Below, piece after piece: positions 46,097-54,800 of a DNA stretch of 64,000 bases. The DNA comes from Cyanophora paradoxa. Taxonomy: Eukaryota > Glaucocystophyceae > Cyanophorales > Cyanophoraceae. Numbering within the stretch: position 1 is the first letter of the stretch; the number at the start of each line of letters is the position of its first letter. The notes beneath the pieces were generated by a model. That model was not told where the DNA came from, made no database searches, and saw only the letters and a program-made list of their open reading frames with translations. The stretch spans positions 53,646 through 117,645 of the forward strand of contig QPMI01000185.1 in NCBI GenBank assembly GCA_004431415.1, in the 5' to 3' direction. The translations under genes were made by a program, and so were the position numbers.

Positions 46097-48858
46097 GCAT
46101 GAGTATGTGAATCCGGAGGGAAGGTTAACGGAGGATTTGTAATTTCTTCCCAGAAATGCTTATGGGCGAAATCTGTTATTTGCGCTTTGGTGTGTGTGTG
46201 GTTTTGTATCCAACCTTGAACCACATTTGACGTTGGATGATGAGGAAGATTAGCATTACTTGTTACAGTAAGATTATCAATCACTGTCTCGGGTGATGTG
46301 ATCTTTAATCCCCTGTAAAAGATCAGAGGTTGAGTAATTGGAAATCCATACATTTGTTGAATATAATACCTCACATCACGTTTTTCATCATTTGTCAATG
46401 CTCTGTTGAATACTATAATTTCGGCAATACTACCCCCATCAGTTAGCCCAAGTCCAAAGAAGTTTACTCTGGAATAAGGTAAATAATTAGTCTGTGTAGC
46501 AGTTTTGATCTCTACACCATTCAAACCTACTGTATAAGAATCGGAAGTGATTGTTTGGTCTATGTAATACCATTTATTTAGCATAGAAGGAACAGTGATA
46601 GAAGGGGTTGCTTGTAGCGCATTTGATATTACAAAACTTGTCATTCCAAGTGTTGTATTTGACTTGATACCATATTGAACAGTTCTGTTTGGTGATTCTG
46701 TCCTCATTATTCGTAGATGATCAACAACACTGGGTGACTGGTTGTATTTACCTATCGCAAAGTATGTGAATCCTAATGACCAATCTATTGTTACATCTGG
46801 ATAGGAAAATGCAGCCATACTGTCTACGGAAGGAGTTGTTATAGTGAATTGGTTATTGATTTCTGTATTTGATGTAAAATATGTAGTGTTTCCCGAAGCC
46901 ACTTTTATTGATGGAATCAAAGCATTTGGGACTCTATTGAAAAGATTAGAATTGAATGCGGATTCACCGTGAACACCTGATGCTTTCCATGCACAAAGAC
47001 AATTTGGAATATTAGAAGCGGGGTCATTGCTTGCTGTGATGCGGTAGTAATCTTTGTTAAATTCTTGCAATGTGTTTACATTCGCTGAGCCAATCGTAAG
47101 AACTCCATTCACTTTTAAATTACTCGTCTCTATATTGCTACTGTAAATATTACAATTAACCGTAAGGTCTCCTGTGATTGTCCCACCAACAAGCGGAAGA
47201 TATTTTGATAATTCATTTGCAAGTTCAGGTTTTGTTACATAATCTCCAAGCATAGCAAGAGTTACGAAATTTACAAGTATTACAGCAGTAAGGTAATCTT
47301 CTGTTACAATTCGTGAAATATCTTCATTGTGTATGTTTTTGGCGCTTGCCCTTTGATTGATTTCTAATAAACCTTCACCAACATCACCGTTATAATTTGT
47401 TTTTATCCATGCTACCTCGCATCTTTCGTAACTATCACGATCTCCTATAAACGTTTTTGGTAAAAGACGCTGCCGACTAAATATTAATTTCGGTCTCGAT
47501 TGGTCAAAATCGCTAACATCTGTTACATTAATTTGTATTGCTGCATCTTTGTTATCGCAACTATTTGGATCTAATGGAAGTGACGGTAGCGGAGGTAATA
47601 CATTTGTCATCTCGATATCCTCAGGGTAGTAGCTTGTTAGATAAATCCCGGGTTTTGTCTCATACAAACCAAAATTACCACTAATTGGTAAAATCCCTTC
47701 TCTTCTTGGCGGTCTAATGTATAATTCGGCTTCCATTCCTGTGCCTGCTTCTATTCCCATGCGATTAAGGTAGTGGTCATTTAATTGTAATCTTTCTGGT
47801 ATTGTATTACTTTGGTAAAGACTTACGCCATGTTGGAAATCTGTTAATAAATTTCCTGCTGATGCGAAAGTAGGTTGTAAGTCGATTTCGTCCCAATTAT
47901 GCCTATGGTCTGCTGGTGGAAATTCTCCCGGTATCCCATCAATTTCACCCCAATCATGCCTGTGATCCTCTGGGGGATACTTTGGAGGTTTGCCTAAGAT
48001 CTCATCCCAATCATGATTGTGATCCTCTGGGGGATACTTTGCAGGTTTATTATTAATTTGTTCATAATCAGGAAAGAACTCCCAGATCTCAGGTCGAAAT
48101 CCATCTGGTAACAATTCCTCATGGGGTTCATAAGGTTGCTCATAGTCAACAGCTGGTGGATCATGACCATCTGGCAAATACTCCTCATCAGGTTCATAGT
48201 TCTGCTCATACTCAAACTCTTGTGGATCTAAGCCATCTGGTAGTATCTCCTCCTCATTGGGATCAAACTGATCATATTCATATTCTTGTGGGTCAAAACC
48301 ATCTGGTAAATACTCTTCCTCATCTGGGACGAAATGATATTCATCAAGCTCTAATATATCGACTTCAGGAGGTAAATACTGCTCATCTATTTGCTTTTTT
48401 GGTTCAATTATAGGTTTATTGCGAACTTGCTCCCAACTCACAATATGCTGCCCAAAAGGAACTGTCTCATCTGCTGTGTATTCTCTTCCAGGCTGCTTTT
48501 TCGGTGTTAAATCCGGTGGATCCCATGGAAGAGGGAAGGGAACTGGGACAGGTCCATAATACTCAAAGATCTCTCTTATGGTCTTCTCACTTACAAGCTT
48601 CTCACCATTTGCATACACATTGCTGCCATGGATATTTCGCCATTGCCTGGTTCTAATACCAAGGTCTTTCACATTGCTATACAAAGGCAAAAGGTGCCTA
48701 TCCATTTCAACAAGATCAGGATGTAAATGGATTGCTACTGGTTGACTGGGGCTACTGCTGATTGTAATTGATGGCTTTTTTTGATGGACATCTTTTGGAG
48801 TAAAGAACCCAAAAGGCTCATTCCTTGCAAAGTCATATGTAATATCCTTGGGGTAGAC
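45544..48858 (-). CDS. Large tail-fibre/spike-like protein with LamG-like domain, 5'-truncated
   Basis: From the first Met (48705) it is 1053 residues, but the frame stays open for 51 more codons to the right junction at 48858, so the true N-terminus is missing. Order of parts (from that Met): RTRQWRNIHGSNVYANGEKL (phage-fibre baseplate motif, about 19-38), an acidic region with about five EEYLPDGxDPQE repeats (125-215), three DHxHDWDEI repeats (230-285), LYQSNTIPERLQLNDHYLNR (about 300), a Thr/Asn-rich shaft, a LamG/concanavalin-like domain (about 570-790, with WYYIDQTITSDSYTVGLNG and IAEIIVFNRALTNDEK), NHTHTKAQITDFAH, then the tip shared with copy 2. Likely a receptor-binding spike of a eukaryotic DNA virus. 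The C-terminal 23 residues are read out of frame with the duplicated module. Confidence 0.75.
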   Translation of the reverse strand, partial: VYPKDITYDFARNEPFGFFTPKDVHQKKPSITISSSPSQPVAIHLHPDLVEMDRHLLPLYSNVKDLGIRTRQWRNIHGSNVYANGEKLVSEKTIREIFEYYGPVPVPFPLPWDPPDLTPKKQPGREYTADETVPFGQHIVSWEQVRNKPIIEPKKQIDEQYLPPEVDILELDEYHFVPDEEEYLPDGFDPQEYEYDQFDPNEEEILPDGLDPQEFEYEQNYEPDEEYLPDGHDPPAVDYEQPYEPHEELLPDGFRPEIWEFFPDYEQINNKPAKYPPEDHNHDWDEILGKPPKYPPEDHRHDWGEIDGIPGEFPPADHRHNWDEIDLQPTFASAGNLLTDFQHGVSLYQSNTIPERLQLNDHYLNRMGIEAGTGMEAELYIRPPRREGILPISGNFGLYETKPGIYLTSYYPEDIEMTNVLPPLPSLPLDPNSCDNKDAAIQINVTDVSDFDQSRPKLIFSRQRLLPKTFIGDRDSYERCEVAWIKTNYNGDVGEGLLEINQRASAKNIHNEDISRIVTEDYLTAVILVNFVTLAMLGDYVTKPELANELSKYLPLVGGTITGDLTVNCNIYSSNIETSNLKVNGVLTIGSANVNTLQEFNKDYYRITASNDPASNIPNCLCAWKASGVHGESAFNSNLFNRVPNALIPSIKVASGNTTYFTSNTEINNQFTITTPSVDSMAAFSYPDVTIDWSLGFTYFAIGKYNQSPSVVDHLRIMRTESPNRTVQYGIKSNTTLGMTSFVISNALQATPSITVPSMLNKWYYIDQTITSDSYTVGLNGVEIKTATQTNYLPYSRVNFFGLGLTDGGSIAEIIVFNRALTNDEKRDVRYYIQQMYGFPITQPLIFYRGLKITSPETVIDNLTVTSNANLPHHPTSNVVQGWIQNHTHTKAQITDFAHKHFWEEITNPPLTFPPDSHTHAYLPLTGGTVTGTVNATTLQIDGTTIPKGYDFDIVLTAYSTDNAGNWLLGTTYRTGQRSIYTFVENDADCSSYWMRWTVPEGMKSFYMQHLKWSNCRYFDIYGQTVNGYQHFLKRVNCYQAVQNSALEDGIVNAIMFTSINCEFYTKIIVKGVKGRIHFTGIWDGADKEQPTMRLVSFIGTMWL

Positions 48859-49228
48859 CTGCAGACAGCACCATCATCTTTTAGCCTGCTGTTCAGGGTT
48901 AGGGGTAGGCCGTGCGAACACAGTTGATGCGCAGAGTTTTTTCGCTCCAGAACAATCTTTCATATACAGTGCGCTCAATCTCGCCGTTCATTCAGGCTTT
49001 TCTTTATTCGGTTAGATCGCAGCGTCTGCTTATCAGCCCTTTTCTACTCTTTACAATCACATATAATCTGTCTCTATCTTTACTACTTCAACCTGCCGCA
49101 CGCGCTGGGCCGGGGTCGATCTACATCTGCCCCGTGCATGTTCGTGCCAACATCGCGCGGCAGGATCGCTTCGTCGTTCGCTTTGTCGGGTGCGTGAACA
49201 TTCATTCAACTGGACTGCCCATATCTAG

Positions 49229-49246
49229 ATCTCACCTCTGTTTCAT
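49229..49246. repeat. Left target-site duplication of the SINE
   Basis: The 18-bp sequence ATCTCACCTCTGTTTCAT occurs here and at 49703-49720, immediately flanking the insertion; the uninterrupted units carry it once. Confidence 0.95.
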
Positions 49247-49702
49247 TTTTTTTTTTTTTGAAGTTTGTGGTGTCATTCCTTACATGCACACCACCCCACC
49301 GTCCGTCACATCCACCGGCACGAGGGCTACTCTACTACTGTGAGCGGGTACGTCGTAGTCCAACTAACTATGTGTCCGGTCTTGCCGAGCCAGTTCTCCC
49401 AGAGCTGATTGTACCCTTCAGACATAATCCTCCGGAGCCTCCAATGGGGCCGCAGCTGAAGATGCGTGTGTCCACAGTCGTGAGTCTTCGGCATGATGTA
49501 CCCAGTTGCACGGTCCTAGTTGCTTGCTTGATGGCTCCTATGCTTGGCCGTGTTGGGACCAGGAGCTCGGTACCCCTTGCGGGGCCCCGAGGTCGGAATT
49601 TCTCCGGGATTTGAAGCGGGTTCGGTAGTTCCGGTCCGGATTCGAACCGGGGTCCTCTGAGCGGTAAGGCCGACACCTTATCCACTCGACTATGCCTCCC
49701 CC
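49247..49702 (-). mobile_element. tRNA-derived SINE, 456 bp
   Basis: On the minus strand the element begins GGGGAGGCATAGTCGAGTGG. It holds an RNA polymerase III A box TAGTCGAGTGG (49682-49692) and B box GGTTCGAATCC (49638-49648) at tRNA-like spacing. It continues through a tRNA-unrelated body and ends in a poly(A) tail, seen as T13 at 49247-49259 on the plus strand. An 18-bp duplication of the 686-bp unit flanks it. This is the signature of target-primed insertion by a LINE partner. The head does not fold as a complete tRNA (no matching acceptor 3' strand), so it is not a functional tRNA gene. Confidence 0.92.
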
Positions 49703-49720
49703 ATCTCACCTCTGTTTCAT
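49703..49720. repeat. Right target-site duplication of the SINE
   Basis: Second copy of ATCTCACCTCTGTTTCAT, continuous with the rest of unit 4 (GATTGCCACGGCAG acceptor). Confidence 0.95.
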
Positions 49721-49728
49721 GATTGCCA

Positions 49729-50044
49729 CGGCAGGCCTGCGATCGAGGACCTCCACATGGGAGTCCTCAACCGCCTCCGTGACGCCGGCCTCGCGGATAT
49801 CGAAATTCAAGACCTTGTCTACCAGATGCGCGGCGGGAGCGAGCAGCGCGCCAGCCGCGTGGCTCTGCGGGGACTCGAAGCGGCGGGCCGCCTCACCATG
49901 CTCTCGCAGGACGGCTCTCTTCAGGACCGGCGCCGCTGGCTGCCGCTCACCCCCATGTTCGACTTCCGCCCCGACCCCCTCCAGAAGGCCTGGATCGCCT
50001 ATGTTTACGGCGAGCCCTCTGCAGACAGCACCATCATCTTTTAG
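49729..50044 (+). CDS. Unit 4 copy of the repeated terminal exon
   Basis: Intact terminal exon identical in protein to the first copy (from PAIEDLHMGVLN to ADSTIIF). Its intron is enlarged by the SINE, which lies between the GTGCGTGAAC donor (49190) and the CCACGGCAG acceptor. No promoter or start exon is evident, so expression is doubtful. Confidence 0.4.
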
Positions 50045-50414
50045 CCTGCTGTTCAGGGTTAGGGGTAGGCCGTGCGAACACAGTTGATGCGCAGAGTTTT
50101 TTCGCTCCAGAACAATCTTTCATATACAGTGCGCTCAATCTCGCCGTTCATTCAGGCTTTTCTTTATTCGGTTAGATCGCAGCGTCTGCTTATCAGCCCT
50201 TTTCTACTCTTTACAATCACATATAATCTGTCTCTATCTTTACTACTTCAACCTGCCGCGCGCGCTGGGCCGGGGTCGATCTACATCTGCCCCGTGCATG
50301 TTCGTGCCAACATCGCGCGGCAGGATCGCTTCGTCGTTCGCTTTGTCGGGTGCGTGAACATTCATTCAACTGGACTGCCCATATCTAGATCTCACCTCTG
50401 TTTCATGATTGCCA

Positions 50415-50730
50415 CGGCAGGCCTGCGATCGAGGACCTCCACATGGGAGTCCTCAACCGCCTCCGTGACGCCGGCCTCGCGGATATCGAAATTCAAGACC
50501 TTGTCTACCAGATGCGCGGCGGGAGCGAGCAGCGCGCCAGCCGCGTGGCTCTGTGGGGACTCGAAGTGGCGGGCCGCCTCACCATGCTCTCGCAGGACGG
50601 CTCTCTTCAGGACCGGCGCCGCTGGCTGCCGCTCACCCCCATGTTCGACTTCCGCCCCGACCCCCTCCAGAAGGCCTGGATCGCCTATGTTTACGGCGAG
50701 CCCTCTGCAGACAGCACCATCATCTTTTAG
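50415..50730 (+). CDS. Unit 5 copy of the repeated terminal exon
   Basis: Open and complete, with two substitutions relative to unit 1 (Arg to Trp in VALRGLEAAG, and Ala to Val two residues before the Gly). Otherwise as for the other copies; expression doubtful. Confidence 0.4.
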
Positions 50731-51098
50731 CCTGCTGTTCAGGGTTAGGGGTAGGCCGTGCGAACACAGTTGATGCGCAGAGTTTTTTCGCTCCAGAACA
50801 ATCTTTCATATACAGTGCGCTCAATCTCGCCGTTCATTCAGGCTTTTCTTTATTCGGTTAGATCGCAGCGTCTGCTTATCAGCCCTTTTCTACTCTTTAC
50901 AATCACATATAATCTGTCTCTATCTTTACTACTTCAACCTGCCGCGCGCGCTGGGCGGGGTCGATCTACATCTGCCCGTGCATGTTCGTGCCAACATCGC
51001 GCGGCAGGATCGCTTCGTCGTTCGCTTTGTCGGGTGCGTGAACATTCATTCAACTGGACTGCCCATATCTAGATCTCACCTCTGTTTCATGATTGCCA

Positions 51099-51414
51099 CG
51101 GCAGGCCTGCGATCGAGGACCTCCACATGGGAGTCCTCAACCGCCTCCGTGACGCCGGCCTCGCGGATATCGAAATTCAAGACCTTGTCTACCAGATGCG
51201 CGGCGGGAGCGAGCAGCGCGCCAGCCGCGTGGCTCTGCGGGGACTCGAAGCGGCGGGCCGCCTCACCATGCTCTCGCAGGACGGCTCTCTTCAGGACCGG
51301 CGCCGCTGGCTGCCGCTCACCCCCATGTTCGACTTCCGCCCCGACCCCCTCCAGAAGGCCTGGATCGCCTATGTTTACGGCGAGCCCTCTGCAGACAGCA
51401 CCATCATCTTTTAG
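51099..51414 (+). CDS. Unit 6 copy of the repeated terminal exon
   Basis: Open and identical in protein to unit 1. The upstream exon in this unit (NIARQDRFVVRFVG) is also intact, but two single-base deletions in the 5' flank (GGGCGGGG and TGCCCGTG near 50955-50980) distinguish it. Confidence 0.4.
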
Positions 51415-51679
51415 CCTGCTGTTCAGGGTTAGGGGTAGGCCGTGCGAACACAGTTGATGCGCAGAGTTTTTTCGCTCCAGAACAATCTTTCATATACAGT
51501 GCGCTCAATCTCGCCGTTCATTCAGGCTTTTCTTTATTCGGTTAGATCGCAGCGTCTGCTTATCAGCCCTTTTCTACTCTTTACAATCACATATAATCTG
51601 TCTCTATCTTTACTACTTCAACCTGCCGCGCGCGCTGGGCCGGGGTCAATCTACATCTGCCCCGTGCATGTTCGTGCCA

Positions 51680-51810
51680 CTAGTACTCTTTCATTAGATC
51701 CAGATTCCCCCCTTGCACCCCCGGCGCGCCAAAACGCGGCCGGGCCACTAGTAATTAGAACGAAAGCTATATAGCAGCTATAACGAGAGATACACTCAGA
51801 TCCCTGGGCA
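51680..51810. other. Unique spacer between gene array and satellite
   Basis: About 130 bp with two ACTAGT palindromes and GCGGCCGGGCC; no exon or repeat from either side. It marks the border of the 686-bp array. Confidence 0.5.
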
Positions 51811-54800
51811 AAGCAAGCCTGGGCTTGGGGCCAGCTCTCTTTCTTCTGATTCTGATTCCCATTCTCTCAATTTAAAATCAGGACCTGCCGCGCGGGGCCA
51901 GCCTGGGCTTGGGGCCCCGCGTGCGGTTTCTGATTCCCTTCCCCCCAATTTAAAATCAGGACCTGCCGCGCGGGGCCAGCCTGCGGACCCCGCGTGCGGT
52001 TTCTGATTCCCATTCTCTCAATTTAAAATCAGGACCTGCCGCGCGGGCCAGCCAGGGCTTGGGGCCCGCGTGCGGTTTCTGATTCCATTCTCTCAATTTA
52101 AATCAGGACTGCGCGCGGGCCAGCCTGCGGACCCCGCGTGCGTTTCTGATTCCCATTCTCTCAATTTTAAATCAGGACTGCCGCGCGGGCCAGCCTGCGG
52201 ACCCGCGTGCGGTTTCTGATTCCATTCTCTCAATTTAAAATCAGGACCTGCGCGCGGGCCAGCCTGGGCTTGGGGCCCGCGTGCGGTTTCTGATTCCTTC
52301 CCCCAATTTAAATCAGGACCTGCCGCGCGGGCCAGCCTGCGGACCCGCGTGCGGTTTCTGATTCCCATTCTCTCAATTCAAAATCAGGACCTGCCGCGCG
52401 GGCCAGCCTGGCTTGGGGCCCGCGTGCGGTTTCTGATTCCCTTCCTCCAATTTAAAATCAGGACCTGCCGCGCGGGCCAGCCTGCGGACCCGCGTGCGGT
52501 TTCTGATTCCCATTCTCTCATTTAAAATCAGGACCTGCCGCGCGGGGCCAGCCTGGGCTTGGGGCCCCGCGTGCGGTTTCTGATTCCTTCCCCCAATTTA
52601 AAATCAGGACCTGCCGCGCGGGGCCAGCCTGCGGACCCCGCGTGCGGTTTCTGATTCCCATTCTCTCAATTTTAAATCAGGACCTGCCGCGCGGGGCCAG
52701 CCTGGGCTTGGGGCCCCGCGTGCGGTTTCTGATTCCCTTCCCCCCAATTTAAAATCAGGACCTGCCGCGCGGGGCCAGCCTGCGGACCCCGCGTGCGGTT
52801 TCTGATTCCCATTCTCTCAATTTAAAATCAGGACCTGCCGCGCGGGCCAGCCTGGGCTTGGGCCCGCGTGCGGTTTCTGATTCCCTTCCCCCAATTTAAA
52901 ATCAGGACCTGCCGCGCGGGCCAGCCTGCGGACCCCGCGTGCGGTTTCTGATTCCCATTCTCTCAATTTAAAATCAGGACCTGCCGCGCGGGCCAGCCTG
53001 GGCTTGGGGCCCCGCGTGCGGTTTCTGATTCCCTTCCCTCCAATTTAAAATCAGGACCTGCCGCGCGGGGCCAGCCTGCGGACCCGCGTGCGGTTTCTGA
53101 TTCCATTCTCTCAATTTAAAATCAGGACCTGCCGCGCGGGGCCAGCCTGGGCTTGGGGCCCCGCGTGCGGTTTCTGATTCCCTTCCCCCAATTTAAAATC
53201 AGGACCTGCCGCGCGGGCCAGCCTGCGGACCCCGCGTGCGGTTTCTGATTCCCATTCTCTCAATTTAAAATCAGGACCTGCCGCGCGGGCCAGCCTGGCT
53301 TGGGGCCCGCGTGCGGTTTCTGATTCCTTCCCCCAATTTAAAATCAGGACCTGCCGCGCGGGGCCAGCCTGCGGACCCGCGTGCGGTTTCTGATTCCCAT
53401 TCTCTCAATTTAAAATCAGGACCTGCCGCGCGGGGCAGCCTGGGCTTGGGGCCCGCGTGCGGTTTCTGATTCCCTTCCCCCAATTTAAAATCAGGACCTG
53501 CCGCGCGGGGCCAGCCTGCGGACCCCGCGTGCGGTTTCTGATTCCCATTCTCTCAATTTAAAATCAGGACCTGCCGCGCGGGGCCAGCCTGCGGACCCCG
53601 CGTGCGGTTTCTGATTCCCTTCCCCCCAGTTTAAAATCAGGACCTGCCGCGCGGGGCCAGCCTGCGGACCCCGCGTGCGGTTTCTGATTCCCATTCTCTC
53701 AATTTAAAATCAGGACCTGCCGCGCGGGCCAGCCTGGCTTGAGGCCCGCGTGCGGTTTCTGATTCCCTTCCCCCCAATTTAAAATCAGGACCTGCCGCGC
53801 GGGGCCAGCCTGGGCTTGGGGCCCCGCGTGCGGTTTCTGATTCCCATTCTCTCAATTTAAAATCAGGACCTGCCGCGCGGGGCCAGCCTGGGCTTGGGGC
53901 CCCGCGTGCGGTTTCTGATTCCCTTCCCCCCAATTTAAAATCAGGACCTGCCGCGCGGGGCCAGCCTGCGGACCCCACGTGCGGTTTCTGATTCCCATTC
54001 TCTCAATTTAAAATCAGGACCTGCTGCGCGGGGCCAGCCTGGGCTTTGGGCCCCGCGTGCGGTTTCTGATTCCCTTCCCCCCAATTTAAAATCAGGACCT
54101 GCCGCGCGGGGCCAGCCTGCGGACCCCGCGTGCGGTTTCTGATTCCCATTCTCTCAATTTAAAATCAGGACCTGCCGCGCGGGGCCAGCCTGGGCTTGAG
54201 GCCCCGCGTGCGGTTTCTGATTCCCTTCCCCCCAATTTAAAATCAGGACCTGCCGCGCGGGGCCAGCCTGGGCTTGGGGCCCCGCGTGCGGTTTCTGATT
54301 CCCATTCTCTCAATTTAAAATCAGGACCTGCCGCGCGGGGCCAGCCTGCGGACCCCGCTTGCGGTTTCTGATTCCCATTCTCTCAAATTTAAAATCAGGA
54401 CCTGCCGCGCGGGGCCAGCCTGCGGACCCCGCGTGCGGTTTCTGATTCCCATTCTCTCAATTTAAAATCAGGACCTGCCGCGCGGGGCCAGCCTGGGCTT
54501 GGGGCCCGCGTGCGGTTTCTGAGTCCCTTCCCCCAATTTAAAATCAGGACCTGCCGCGCGGGCCAGCCTGCGGACCCGCGTGCGGTTTCTGATTCCCATT
54601 CTCTCAATTTAAAATCAGGACCTGCCGCGCGGGGCCAGCCTGGGCTTGGGGCCCCGCGTGCGGTTTCTGATTCCCTTCCCCCCAATTTAAAATCAGGACC
54701 TGCCGCGCGGGGCCAGCCTGCGGACCCCGCGTGCGGTTTCTGATTCCCATTCTCTCAATTCAAAATCAGGACCTGCCGCGCGGGGCCAGCCTGGGCTTGG

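Larger units (their letters stand above)
39363..48858 (-). mobile_element. 9.5-kb AT-rich virus-derived insertion
   Basis: The segment is far AT-richer than its surroundings and its ORFs have no introns; all genes run on the minus strand. It carries an AdoMet decarboxylase, a zinc-ribbon protein, two paralogous putative virion proteins and three tail-fibre-like ORFs with a LamG-like domain. The left end has a 30-bp perfect inverted repeat (39361-39462). The right end falls inside an open reading frame. It replaces exactly 113 bp of one 686-bp unit (left junction after CATGCTCTC at 39362, right junction at CTGCAGACAG from 48859), with no target-site duplication. AT-rich motifs such as TATATATAGAGTATG precede two starts and no Shine-Dalgarno is seen, pointing to a eukaryotic DNA virus or polinton-like virus rather than a phage. 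No capsid, ATPase or polymerase gene is present. A chimeric assembly cannot be excluded. Confidence 0.75.
48859..51679 (+). repeat. 686-bp tandem array, right part (rest of unit 3, units 4-6)
   Basis: The rest of unit 3 runs 48859-49149. Unit 4 is 49150-50309 (686 bp plus a 474-bp SINE and duplicated target), unit 5 is 50310-50993 (684 bp) and unit 6 is 50994-51679. The three complete copies of the terminal exon keep their frame. Copies differ by a few substitutions (Trp and Val replacements in unit 5; CGCACGCGC for CGCGCGCGC in the unit 3 remnant). The array ends abruptly at GTTCGTGCCA. Confidence 0.95.

Noticed and set aside
39363-48858. A bacterial prophage or bacterial contamination
   Set aside because: No Shine-Dalgarno sequences precede the starts I checked, TATATA-type motifs do, and the junctions fall inside a host repeat with exact bookkeeping of the unit; contamination by misassembly remains a caveat noted in the findings.
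49600-49702. A functional tRNA gene on the minus strand
   Set aside because: A and B boxes are present, but no 3' acceptor strand pairs with GGAGGCA, the anticodon arm does not fold well, and the sequence is the head of a SINE.
37711-51679. CRISPR-like array
   Set aside because: The units are 686-bp gene-end duplications without short repeats and unique spacers, in a eukaryotic genome.
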